Positions 27,625 through 35,799 of a stretch of DNA of 64,000 bases are shown here, one piece after another. The notes beneath the pieces are model-generated. The model was not told where the DNA came from, ran no database searches, and saw only the letters and a list, made by a program, of their open reading frames with translations. This DNA comes from Carnobacterium alterfunditum DSM 5972 (GTDB lineage: Bacteria > Bacillota > Bacilli > Lactobacillales > Carnobacteriaceae), in assembly GCF_000744115.1 (NCBI RefSeq), contig NZ_JQLG01000004.1:2144190-2208189 (forward strand). Direction: 5' to 3'. Every line of letters begins with the position of its first letter. Position 1 is the stretch's first letter. Made by a program: the position numbers and the translations under genes.

Positions 27625-28227
27625 ATGGAAAATCAATACACAAAATTATTAGAAGAACGCCGTTCAATTTATTCTTTAGGAAAGAATGTTTCTTTATCTG
27701 AAGATAAAATCGTTGGATTAGTAGCAAAAGCTGTTAAAGAAAGCCCATCATCATTTAATTCACAAACATCACGTGCAGTAATATTATTTGGAGCTGCTCA
27801 TAATAAACTTTGGGATATTACTGAAGAAGCTTTACTTAAAGCAATTCCAGAAGGACAAGATTTAACTCCAACTAAAGAAAAATTAAATAGTTTCCGTGCT
27901 GCATTTGGAACAATTTTATTTTTTGAAGATACTAGTATTGTTAAAGCTTTACAAGAACAATTCGCGTTGTATGCAGATAACTTCCCTGTTTGGTCTGAAC
28001 AATCTACTGGGATCGCACAACACTCTGTATGGACAGCGTTAGCTATTGAAAATATTGGAGCAAGTTTGCAACATTACAACCCACTGATCGATAGTGCTGT
28101 TCAAAAAGAATGGAACCTTTCTGCAGACTGGAAATTAACTGGACAAATGCCTATTGGTTCTATTGAATCACAAGCTGGTGAAAAAGAATACATGGATGAT
28201 GATACAAGAATTCTTGTATTTAACTAA
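27625..28227 (+). CDS. Nitroreductase-family oxidoreductase (Frm2/Hbn1 type)
   Basis: This 200-residue flavoprotein belongs to the nitroreductase superfamily, subgroup of yeast Frm2/Hbn1 and bacterial relatives. FMN-binding features are the N-terminal RRSIY segment, PSSFNSQTSRAVIL and the C-terminal IGASLQHYNPLID and MPIGS stretch. Such proteins transfer electrons from NAD(P)H to quinones, nitro compounds or fatty-acid-related targets; the substrate here is unknown. AAGGAGG precedes the ATG. It has its own promoter and is monocistronic. Its codon use is rather uniform and AT-rich, suggesting high expression. Confidence 0.85.
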   Translation: MENQYTKLLEERRSIYSLGKNVSLSEDKIVGLVAKAVKESPSSFNSQTSRAVILFGAAHNKLWDITEEALLKAIPEGQDLTPTKEKLNSFRAAFGTILFFEDTSIVKALQEQFALYADNFPVWSEQSTGIAQHSVWTALAIENIGASLQHYNPLIDSAVQKEWNLSADWKLTGQMPIGSIESQAGEKEYMDDDTRILVFN

Positions 28228-28255
28228 TATTAACCAACTAAAATCGAGCAATAAC

Positions 28256-28310
28256 TAAATAAATAAAGGAATAGAAAAAATGGTGAATTTTCTATTCCTT
28301 TATTTATTTA
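28256..28310. terminator. Long perfect inverted repeat after the nitroreductase gene
   Basis: Twenty-three-base arms at 28256-28278 and 28288-28310 are perfectly complementary around a 9-base loop (AATGGTGAA). The 3' arm is T-rich but no separate T tract follows. It most likely ends the nitroreductase transcript. Confidence 0.65.
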
Positions 28311-28349
28311 TCAGATTGTTAAAAAAATCACAAATCATAAACTTAATTA

Positions 28350-28377
28350 TTTACATTCATTTATTTTATGGTAAAAT
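28350..28377 (+). promoter_or_regulatory. Promoter of the unknown small-protein gene
   Basis: TTTACA at 28350-28355 and TAAAAT at 28372-28377 are spaced 16 bases apart, with a TGG extension before the -10. Confidence 0.55.
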
Positions 28378-28436
28378 GAATTTATCGAAAGAATCACAAA
28401 CTTTTCGTTTAAGAAAAGTAAAAGGGGAGAATGTAA

Positions 28437-28913
28437 ATGAAGAAAGAAGTTATGGCATTAAAAATAATGTTTAAAAATGGTGAAACTTGGACAATCAATA
28501 AAGGTTTTATAGGCGATTTATGGATCAAACAAATCTCAAAAAGTTTTGGACGAATTGGCGATAGTGATTTCCAAGAAATCTTCCCGTGTGAGTCTCTAAA
28601 AGTAGAAATTTTTCCAGAAGCAGATAAAACAAATTCAAGTGACATCAATCTTGGTGGTTTAGAAACAGGCATGTTTGAACGTGCAGTAAAAAATCCAGAT
28701 ATTGAAAAAATGGATATTTTATATAAAGACAGTGAAAAAACAAATTCTACAGATGTTATTGCTAAAGAGACTGTTTATTTCCCTTATGAAGCAATAGATT
28801 CTGATCGAATCGATAATGCTTATCAAAGTTCTTTTATTTCTAAAGAAAATAAATTATACATTGTGATTGATAAAAATAAAACAGCAGAAGAGATTTATAA
28901 AGAAAAACTTTAA
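28437..28913 (+). CDS. Unknown protein of 158 residues
   Basis: I do not recognise this family. It has no signal peptide or membrane helix and looks soluble and mixed alpha/beta. It begins with a pattern like a small beta-domain (LKIMFKNGETWTINKGFIGDLWI). Two similar short stretches, EADKTNSSDI (about residue 62) and DSEKTNSTDV (about 101), suggest an internal duplication. The ATG has AAGGGGAG upstream, and promoter and terminator are private. It may be accessory, because B. subtilis has birA-panBCD in this interval. Confidence 0.6.
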   Translation: MKKEVMALKIMFKNGETWTINKGFIGDLWIKQISKSFGRIGDSDFQEIFPCESLKVEIFPEADKTNSSDINLGGLETGMFERAVKNPDIEKMDILYKDSEKTNSTDVIAKETVYFPYEAIDSDRIDNAYQSSFISKENKLYIVIDKNKTAEEIYKEKL

Positions 28914-28931
28914 GATTTTCTAATAGATATC

Positions 28932-28982
28932 AAACTCAAGAAAAATTGGAATCTATCTAATTTTTCTTGAGTTTTTTTGTTT
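28932..28982 (+). terminator. Terminator after the unknown gene
   Basis: A perfect 16-base stem pairs 28932-28947 with 28959-28974 around an 11-base loop, followed by many T residues. Confidence 0.9.
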
Positions 28983-29005
28983 TTTTTTAAGCTTCATAGT
29001 ATGAT
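28977..29005 (+). promoter_or_regulatory. Promoter of dinG
   Basis: TTGTTT at 28977-28982 and TATGAT at 29000-29005 are spaced 17 bases apart. The -35 box overlaps the tail of the preceding terminator. Confidence 0.45.
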
Positions 29006-29045
29006 GGTAAAGAGAATATTATGTCTAAAGAATTAGGTGAAGAGA

Positions 29046-31856
29046 GTGAAACATAAAGATACATACGCTGTGGTCGATATTGAAACGACGGGCGGTAACG
29101 TGGCCAGCGGAGATCGTATGATCCAATTTGGGTGCGTGTTGATAGAAGACGATCAAATCGTTCATCGTTTTGCTACAGATATAAACCCTTTGATCAGTAT
29201 CCCAAAGCAAATAGAGCATTTAACGGGTCTTTCAAATAAATCTGTTGCACTTGCGCCGTATTTTGAAGATATTGCAGCAACAATTTATAATTTATTAGAT
29301 GGGTGCATTATAATTGCACACAACATCCAGTTTGACTATGTATTTCTTTCAGGTGAACTGCAAAGATGCGGGATGCCGCCATTGAAAAACAAAGGCATAG
29401 ATACGGTTGAACTAGCACAAGTTCTATTGCCTACTGAATCCAGTTACCGACTAAATGATTTAGTCAGCAAATTTAATATTGAGCACACAAATCCACATCA
29501 AGCAGATAGTGATGCAGCTGTTACAGCTGAACTTTTTCTTGTATTAAAACAGAAGTTAAAAGAATTGCCGTTAGTTACTGTAGAAAAAATGGTTGAACTA
29601 TCAGAAAATCTTACAATGGAAACGGCTTATTTTTTCAAAACGACTTTAACTGAAATGAAAAATAGACCTATACCGCTTTCTAAATTGCTCATGATAAAAA
29701 ATGGGTTAGCTATAAAAGTAAAACAACCAATTTTTGAGCAAAAAAATTACCGTGAGGATGCTCGTTATCCAGCGAATTTAGATCATAAAGAACAATTGTT
29801 TCAAACAAAACTGACAATCCGAAATCAACAAATCAAAATGATGGATGCTGTCTATGATTATTTTAGCAGCAATGAGCCGAATCATTTTGCGATCGAAGCA
29901 GCAACAGGAGTTGGGAAAACATTAGGGTATTTACTGCCCTTAGCTTATATCGCAACAGTAGAAGATCCAGTAGTCATCAGCACATATACTACATTGCTGC
30001 AAAAACAATTATTAGATAAAGACATGGTTCAATTAAACACGATTTTGCCTTTCACAGTACAGGCTGCTATTTTGAAAAGTAAAAACCATTACATCCACTT
30101 AACTAAGTTTGAAGAAGCATTAAAAGATCCTGCAGACCAAAAAGTAGAAGTGGTCTATAAAATGAAACTTTTAACTTGGTTGACTGAAACTGAAACAGGA
30201 GATTTAGATGAATTAAATTTAACTAATTATAACCATTTATTTTGGAATAAAATCAGGCATCGCGGTTGGTTGACTAAACCTGAAGAAGATCAATGGTATG
30301 ACGAAGATTTTTATTTACATGCGCAACATAAAATCAAACATGCTAGTGTAATCATTACCAATCATTCTTTTTTATGTCATGATTTAAACCGTAAAGAAAA
30401 AGAATTACCAAGGATCGGAAAATTGATCGTTGATGAGGCACAACATTTGCCGGATGTAGCAATGGAAGCCTCAAGTGAAGTTTTTGGGTATTACCGGATG
30501 CAGCAGGTAATCAAACTGATTGGTCATGCTTCGGATGAAAAAAGCTTTTTAGGAAGAATCACTCAGTTAAGTCAGCAGCTTTCTAAAATAGAACCTTCTC
30601 ATATTGAAAATATGGAAATGAATCTTTTTTCTTTAGAAGATGAATTGACGGATTTCATTTATCAATTGCTGGTCTATTGCAAAAATACAGCTGGTAGTGA
30701 GCTTTATCAACAAGAGCAGTTGGATATTCAATTTAATAGGGAAACGCAGTGGAACTTAACATTAAGGAAGTCTTCAAAAAAAGTTCTCGCATTGATGAAT
30801 GAGATCAGCTATCTAGGATTTGAGTTGGTTAACCAAGGATTAGATGAAAGCCATCAGATAACGCAACGAGAGCGTTATCTATTAGAAGATTTTTTTGATA
30901 TGATCAAAATCTTTGAAGGCCAGAAAGATATTTTTTATGCTGTTTTTCAAGAAAATGAAGATAATGAAGTAACTTGGTTTTCATATAAAGAAAAAAGTCC
31001 TAAAAATAGTTTTATGATCAAACGCTCAAAAGTAAATAGCAGTAAGTTTATAAAAGAAAATCTATTAGATAAAATAGCGTTGATTTTATATACAGGGGCT
31101 ACATTAGAAATTAACGGTTCGTTTAGCTATTTTGAGACACAATTAGGAGAAGAAAATTTAAAGCAATTAATCATTGAATCGCCTTATGATTATAAAAAAC
31201 AAGCAAGACTTTGGATTCCTAAAGAACTGAGGCCAATCAAAGACCTATCAAGGAAAGACTATGTTCATATGATTGTTGAACAAGTAGAAAATATTATTAA
31301 AAATTCAGTTGAAAATACGATGGTTTTGTTTAATTCTTATGAGATACTTCAAGAAGTGTATTTTGCATTGCAAAAAAAACCTTCAGCTTCTGGCCGAGAA
31401 TTGTTGGCACAAGGATTTTCAGGAAGCCGTGAGCGGATCCTAAAACGCTTTTTCAGATCTACAGGAGGCATTCTGCTAGGAGCAGACAGTTTTTGGGAGG
31501 GTGTCGACCTACCGGGAAAATCACTGAGTATTATTGTCATAACTCGTTTGCCATTTGAATCTCCAGATAGGCCATTTGTAAAAGTAAAACACCGTTACTT
31601 GGAACAAAAGCATTTAAATCCTTTTACAATCGACTCATTGCCAAAAGCTACCTTACGCTTAAAGCAAGGTTTCGGAAGGCTCATTCGTTCTGAGAATGAT
31701 AAAGGTATAATGATCGTATTAGACAATCGACTGATCCAAACGAGTTACGGAAAACAAATTATAAGGTCACTTCCAAAAGGGTTGCCAATCGAAGAAGTAA
31801 CTACAGAAAATATAGGTAAAAAATTGAAAAATTTTCTAAATGCAGCAGAGAAATAA
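29046..31856 (+). CDS. dinG: DinG-type 3'-5' exonuclease/helicase
   Basis: This 936-residue protein has an N-terminal DnaQ-like exonuclease domain (VDIETTGG, then IIAHNIQFDYVFL and HQADSDA) fused to an XPD/DinG-type helicase domain. The helicase has Walker A (ATGVGKTLGYLLP), the DEAQ box (VDEAQHLPD) and the C-terminal QGFGRLIRSENDKG motif. Like other Gram-positive DinG proteins it has no four-cysteine iron-sulfur cluster between motifs Ia and II. The start is GTG 29046, five bases after AGGTGA; GTG 29037 overlaps that site. It leads the dinG-ypmB-asnS-dnaD-nth block. Confidence 0.9.
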   Translation: MKHKDTYAVVDIETTGGNVASGDRMIQFGCVLIEDDQIVHRFATDINPLISIPKQIEHLTGLSNKSVALAPYFEDIAATIYNLLDGCIIIAHNIQFDYVFLSGELQRCGMPPLKNKGIDTVELAQVLLPTESSYRLNDLVSKFNIEHTNPHQADSDAAVTAELFLVLKQKLKELPLVTVEKMVELSENLTMETAYFFKTTLTEMKNRPIPLSKLLMIKNGLAIKVKQPIFEQKNYREDARYPANLDHKEQLFQTKLTIRNQQIKMMDAVYDYFSSNEPNHFAIEAATGVGKTLGYLLPLAYIATVEDPVVISTYTTLLQKQLLDKDMVQLNTILPFTVQAAILKSKNHYIHLTKFEEALKDPADQKVEVVYKMKLLTWLTETETGDLDELNLTNYNHLFWNKIRHRGWLTKPEEDQWYDEDFYLHAQHKIKHASVIITNHSFLCHDLNRKEKELPRIGKLIVDEAQHLPDVAMEASSEVFGYYRMQQVIKLIGHASDEKSFLGRITQLSQQLSKIEPSHIENMEMNLFSLEDELTDFIYQLLVYCKNTAGSELYQQEQLDIQFNRETQWNLTLRKSSKKVLALMNEISYLGFELVNQGLDESHQITQRERYLLEDFFDMIKIFEGQKDIFYAVFQENEDNEVTWFSYKEKSPKNSFMIKRSKVNSSKFIKENLLDKIALILYTGATLEINGSFSYFETQLGEENLKQLIIESPYDYKKQARLWIPKELRPIKDLSRKDYVHMIVEQVENIIKNSVENTMVLFNSYEILQEVYFALQKKPSASGRELLAQGFSGSRERILKRFFRSTGGILLGADSFWEGVDLPGKSLSIIVITRLPFESPDRPFVKVKHRYLEQKHLNPFTIDSLPKATLRLKQGFGRLIRSENDKGIMIVLDNRLIQTSYGKQIIRSLPKGLPIEEVTTENIGKKLKNFLNAAEK

Positions 31857-31978
31857 TACAACTGAAAAAAAATTTATAATGAAAATTTTAGAAAAAAGAA
31901 TGATTTTCTGTTATAATTAGCTATTGAAAGTAACAATAAAAAGGTCGCTAAAACAATAAATTATAAGTAGGGATACTC

Positions 31979-32455
31979 ATGAAAAAAGGAATACTTATCA
32001 CTTTAGCAGTTGTCATGTCTTTTGTGCTTGTATGTTCAATCACCCTTTTAACAATTAGCCAAGAGCCAATAAAAAAAGCCGAAAAAGAAACGATCATCAT
32101 TGCGAAAGAAGCTGCGGGACTAGTAACAGTATCAGATTTTTACTGGTATAATCGTGATAAAACCTATTTTTCAGTTGTCGGATCGAATAAAGACGATGAA
32201 GAAATCATGGTAATTGTTACTAAAGACGGCGGAGCTACAACTATTCTGAATCAGGATGAATTCATTACAGAACAACAAGCCAAAGAGTTGACGCGAGAAG
32301 CTAAAGGGTCTGTCGATATTCTTGAAGCTCGTATTGGACTTGAAGGAGATATTCCTATCTGGGAGGTATCCTATAAAGAAGAGAATGGACGACTTGGTTA
32401 TTATGTTTTGACCGCTAAATCAGGTAAATGGGTGAGTGATATCGAGAATATTTAA
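31979..32455 (+). CDS. YpmB-like protein with DUF5590
   Basis: This 158-residue protein has an N-terminal signal anchor (about 4-27) and an extracellular PepSY-like DUF5590 domain (residues 40-155), with VSDFYWYNRDKTYFSVVG and a closing WEVSYKEENGRLGYYVL strand pair. It corresponds to B. subtilis YpmB in the same place after dinG. The function is unknown; the fold suggests an extracytoplasmic binding or inhibitor role. Confidence 0.78.
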   Translation: MKKGILITLAVVMSFVLVCSITLLTISQEPIKKAEKETIIIAKEAAGLVTVSDFYWYNRDKTYFSVVGSNKDDEEIMVIVTKDGGATTILNQDEFITEQQAKELTREAKGSVDILEARIGLEGDIPIWEVSYKEENGRLGYYVLTAKSGKWVSDIENI

Positions 32456-32559
32456 AGATTCTTGAAAAAGAACGATATATAGTCCTTTTTTCTTGTATAA
32501 TAATTAAGGCAGTAAATAATGAGTGAACCATCAAAATTTATTTAAAGGAGTTTTAAACT

Positions 32560-33858
32560 GTGAATCATATTACAATTGTAGAATCCAAAAATCATGTTGG
32601 AGAAGAAGTAGAAATTGGAGCGTGGGTAGCTAATAAACGTTCAAGCGGAAAAATTGCATTTTTACAATTACGAGATGGTTCTGGATTTTTTCAAGGAATC
32701 GTTGTAAAAAGCGAAGTTGAGGAAGAAGTATTTCAATTAGCTAAATCATTAAATCAAGAAACGTCTATTCTTTTAACTGGTGTTATTCAAGAAGACAGCC
32801 GCTCAAAATTTGGTTATGAAATAGTTGTTAAAGCTATTAAAGTTATTGGAGAAAGTCATGATTATCCGATCACTCCAAAAGAACATGGAACAGAATTTTT
32901 AATGGATCATCGTCATTTGTGGTTGCGTTCTTCTAAACAACATGCCATTATGCATATTCGTAATGAACTTATTCTTGCTACTTATAATTTTTTCAATGAA
33001 GAAGGCTTCATTAAAATTGATCCACCAATCTTAACAGCTAATGCCGCAGAAGATTCGACAGAATTATTTCACACACAATATTTTGAACAAGAGGCTTTTC
33101 TTTCACAAAGTGGTCAATTATATATGGAAGCAGCAGCAATGGCATTTGGAAAAGTCTTTTCTTTTGGTCCTACTTTTAGAGCCGAAAAATCAAAGACCCG
33201 TCGTCATTTAATTGAATTTTGGATGATTGAACCAGAAATGGCTTTCATGGATCACGAACAAAGTTTAGAAGTACAAGAAAAGTATGTAGCTTATATCGTT
33301 CAAAGTGTCCTTGATAACTGTAGTGATGCTTTAGATGTATTAGAACGCGACAAAGAGGTACTAAAAAAATATACTGAATTACCTTACCCTAGAATCTCAT
33401 ATGATGATGCTGTTAAATTATTGAATGAAAATGGATTTGATGACATCACTTGGGGAGATGACTTCGGTTCACCTCATGAAACCTTTATTGCAACTCAATA
33501 TGATAAACCAGTCTTTATCTTAAATTACCCTAAAGCTATAAAACCTTTTTATATGAAACCACATCCAGATCGTGATGATGTTGTACTGTGTGCGGATCTA
33601 ATCGCTCCTGAAGGATACGGAGAAGTTATTGGCGGAAGCGAACGTGAAGTTGATTTTGAGGCTTTAACACAAAGGATTAAAGATTTCGGCTTAAAAGAAG
33701 AAGATTACGCATGGTATATGGATCTACGTAAATATGGTAGTGTGCCACATTCAGGTTTTGGCCTAGGATTAGAACGAGCTGTAACTTGGATTTGCGGGAC
33801 TGAACATATCCGTGAATCGATTCCATTCCCACGTTTATTAAATCGTATTTATCCATAA
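32560..33858 (+). CDS. asnS: Asparaginyl-tRNA synthetase
   Basis: This 432-residue class IIb synthetase charges tRNA-Asn. An N-terminal OB anticodon domain (about 15-100) is followed by the class II core: motif 1 near [13 protein letters not shown], motif 2 [18 protein letters not shown] and motif 3 [13 protein letters not shown]. AsnRS rather than AspRS follows from length and from [17 protein letters not shown]. It starts with GTG 32560 after AAAGGAG. A TATAAT at 32496-32501 may serve as its -10. B. subtilis carries aspB just before asnS; it is absent here. Confidence 0.93.
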   Translation: MNHITIVESKNHVGEEVEIGAWVANKRSSGKIAFLQLRDGSGFFQGIVVKSEVEEEVFQLAKSLNQETSILLTGVIQEDSRSKFGYEIVVKAIKVIGESHDYPITPKEHGTEFLMDHRHLWLRSSKQHAIMHIRNELILATYNFFNEEGFIKIDPPILTANAAEDSTELFHTQYFEQEAFLSQSGQLYMEAAAMAFGKVFSFGPTFRAEKSKTRRHLIEFWMIEPEMAFMDHEQSLEVQEKYVAYIVQSVLDNCSDALDVLERDKEVLKKYTELPYPRISYDDAVKLLNENGFDDITWGDDFGSPHETFIATQYDKPVFILNYPKAIKPFYMKPHPDRDDVVLCADLIAPEGYGEVIGGSEREVDFEALTQRIKDFGLKEEDYAWYMDLRKYGSVPHSGFGLGLERAVTWICGTEHIRESIPFPRLLNRIYP

Positions 33859-33867
33859 AAAAAGTAG

Positions 33868-33906
33868 TGCAGCAACTTGAGCTTTTCTTAAGTTGCTGTT
33901 TTTTTA
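33868..33906 (+). terminator. Terminator after asnS
   Basis: CAGCAACTT pairs with AAGTTGCTG around an 11-base loop and is followed by TTTTTTTAA. Confidence 0.9.
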
Positions 33907-34168
33907 ATCGTATCAGCGTCAGAGGGAAAATGCTTTTATTATGGTTGTACGATAGTTGGTGGTTGATTTATTAAAGCAATTTATATTTTTTTTAGAGGAA
34001 CAGGAGTTGTTTATGACTTGAAAATCTGAAGAATTAAAAACTTCAGACGATCTGTTGGATCTCAATAAGCAGAATCATCGATTCCAAAATGATTTTTAGG
34101 TTGCTACACCAGTACGGTTCATCGAATAATCTGTACTTAAAAGCAGGCAGCAAGGAGGATAAAATCTT
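33907..34168. other. Gene-free stretch before dnaD
   Basis: No coding frame of useful size is seen. A small hairpin pairs TCTGAAG (34025-34031) with CTTCAGA (34041-34047). No T-box or riboswitch consensus is present. It should contain the dnaD promoter, but no strong boxes stand out. Confidence 0.4.
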
Positions 34169-34885
34169 ATGAATAATCATCTTTTACAAAAATGGCTCAA
34201 AGCTGGGGATACAACTGTATCAAATGTATTGTTGACTCATTATAGAGAAGTTGGCTTAACCAGTGAACACTTAATACTAGTTTTACAATTGAAATCATTT
34301 ATTGACGTAGGAAATGATTTCCCAGACACAGAAATCATTTCAAAACGGATGCAAATTTCTTCTGCGGAGGTATTCCAACTGATCCATGATTTGATCAATA
34401 AAAAGTTGATCATAATTGAGACAGAAAAGAATGATGATGGAAAAACACGTGATAGTTACCGTCTAGATTTATTATGGGATAAATTGGGTTTAGTCATATC
34501 ACAACAAGAAAATCAACAGCGTTTTGAAAAACAGCATTTATCGGAGCAAGAATTATTTCAATTGTTTGAAGCTGAGTTTGGCAGACCATTATCACCAATC
34601 GAAATGCAAACGATCGGTATGTGGTTGGATGATGATCATTATGCCATTGAATTAATTGAATTAGCTTTAAGAGAAGCTGTGTTGAACCAAGTATATAATT
34701 TAAAGTACGTTGACCGCATCTTGCTAAACTGGGAAAGAAAAAATATTCGAACGAAAGATCAAGTTGACAAAGAAGCAAATCGCCGAAGACAGGGGAATGC
34801 TAAGCCGACAACTTATTCAGTATCTAAAGAACAGACAACGAAAGTACCCTTGCATAATTGGTTGAATAATAATGATAATCCTTAA
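34169..34885 (+). CDS. dnaD: DnaD replication initiation protein
   Basis: This 238-residue protein takes part in loading the replicative helicase with DnaA, DnaB and DnaI at oriC and at restart sites. An N-terminal winged helix (about 1-105) is followed by a C-terminal DnaB/DnaD-like domain (FEAEFGRPLSPIEMQTIGMWL...VLNQVYNLKYVDRILLNW). The conserved YxxxIxxxW-type pattern is visible as YVDRILLNW. GGAGG precedes the ATG. It is 14 bases upstream of nth, an arrangement conserved in firmicutes. Confidence 0.9.
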   Translation: MNNHLLQKWLKAGDTTVSNVLLTHYREVGLTSEHLILVLQLKSFIDVGNDFPDTEIISKRMQISSAEVFQLIHDLINKKLIIIETEKNDDGKTRDSYRLDLLWDKLGLVISQQENQQRFEKQHLSEQELFQLFEAEFGRPLSPIEMQTIGMWLDDDHYAIELIELALREAVLNQVYNLKYVDRILLNWERKNIRTKDQVDKEANRRRQGNAKPTTYSVSKEQTTKVPLHNWLNNNDNP

Positions 34886-34899
34886 TAAGGAGGAAAGTT

Positions 34900-35538
34900 A
34901 TGCTATCTAAAAAACAAACGATACAGATGGTTGAAGCAATGGGTGAATTATTTCCTCAAGCGACCTGCGAACTGAACCATAAGAACGCTTTTGAATTATT
35001 GATCGCCGTTATGCTGAGTGCTCAAACGACAGATATTGCTGTCAATAAGCTCACTCCAACACTCTTTGCAAAATACCCTACACCTGAAGCATTTAGAGAT
35101 GCACCAGTAGAAGATATTATGGAACAACTTAGGACGATTGGTTTATACCGTAATAAAGCTAAATTCATTAAAGGATGTTGTCAAAAATTAATCGTTGAAT
35201 TTAATGGGAAAGTTCCTCAGGAGCGTCATGAATTAGAATCTTTACCAGGAGTAGGAAGGAAAACAGCTAATGTAGTCTTAAGTGTGGCTTTTGACGAGCC
35301 TGCTATTGCTGTAGACACCCATGTTGAACGCGTAACTAAGCGATTGGGTATCTGTCCACCAAATGCTACTGTTCGTGAGGTAGAAGAGATTTTAATGAAG
35401 CAACTGCCTAAAGATATGTGGAGCATCGCTCATCATCGGCTGATATTTTTTGGGCGCTATCAGTGCACAGCAAGAAACCATGATCATAATATATGTCTCC
35501 AACTATTAAAAGAAAATAGCCCGATAAAAGTACAGTAA
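34900..35538 (+). CDS. nth: Endonuclease III (Nth) lacking the iron-sulfur cluster
   Basis: This 212-residue base-excision repair glycosylase/AP lyase acts on oxidised pyrimidines. The helix-hairpin-helix LPGVGRKTANVVL contains catalytic K121, and AVDTHVERV contains D139; both are intact. The usual C-x6-C-x2-C-x5-C cluster at the C-terminus is not present: only C189 and C199 remain in the last 27 residues, which have no further similarity to the family end. The first 187 residues are normal. It probably still works, as some glycosylases do without the cluster. Confidence 0.9.
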   Translation: MLSKKQTIQMVEAMGELFPQATCELNHKNAFELLIAVMLSAQTTDIAVNKLTPTLFAKYPTPEAFRDAPVEDIMEQLRTIGLYRNKAKFIKGCCQKLIVEFNGKVPQERHELESLPGVGRKTANVVLSVAFDEPAIAVDTHVERVTKRLGICPPNATVREVEEILMKQLPKDMWSIAHHRLIFFGRYQCTARNHDHNICLQLLKENSPIKVQ

Positions 35539-35711
35539 AAAAAGCGGTTCTACATCAAATGGTGTGGATACTTCAAAAAAATTTCTTCTGGAATGGGCGT
35601 TATTTGCCCACAGTGCTTCATTTTAGGCTACAAGCAACCCGATTCCTCTATAAATTTTGGGTAAGTAATGCAATTAGATTAAGTCTATCAACACCAAATA
35701 TTATACAGCCC
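35539..35711. other. Short noncoding stretch, possible IS remnant
   Basis: No gene is seen. The segment GGTTCTACATCAAATGGTGT near 35546 resembles the terminal repeats of ISL3-family elements as I remember them. No transposase sequence remains. GGGC/GCCC at 35595-35609 forms a small hairpin. Confidence 0.3.
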
Positions 35712-35768
35712 AAAAAAGCAAGATGAGACGCGTCTAATGACGATATGTCTCATCTTGCTTTTTTGAAT
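35712..35768. terminator. Bidirectional terminator between nth and ponA
   Basis: A perfect 18-base stem pairs 35712-35729 with 35747-35764. A-rich and T-rich flanks allow termination from both convergent genes. Confidence 0.9.
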
Positions 35769-35799
35769 TTAAAATCTGAATTTCTAATAGGAGATGTTT

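Noticed and set aside
33907-34168. T-box or amino acid riboswitch upstream of dnaD
   Set aside because: The conserved T-box antiterminator sequence (AGGGTGG...ACCGCG) is absent, and the downstream gene is not a usual target.
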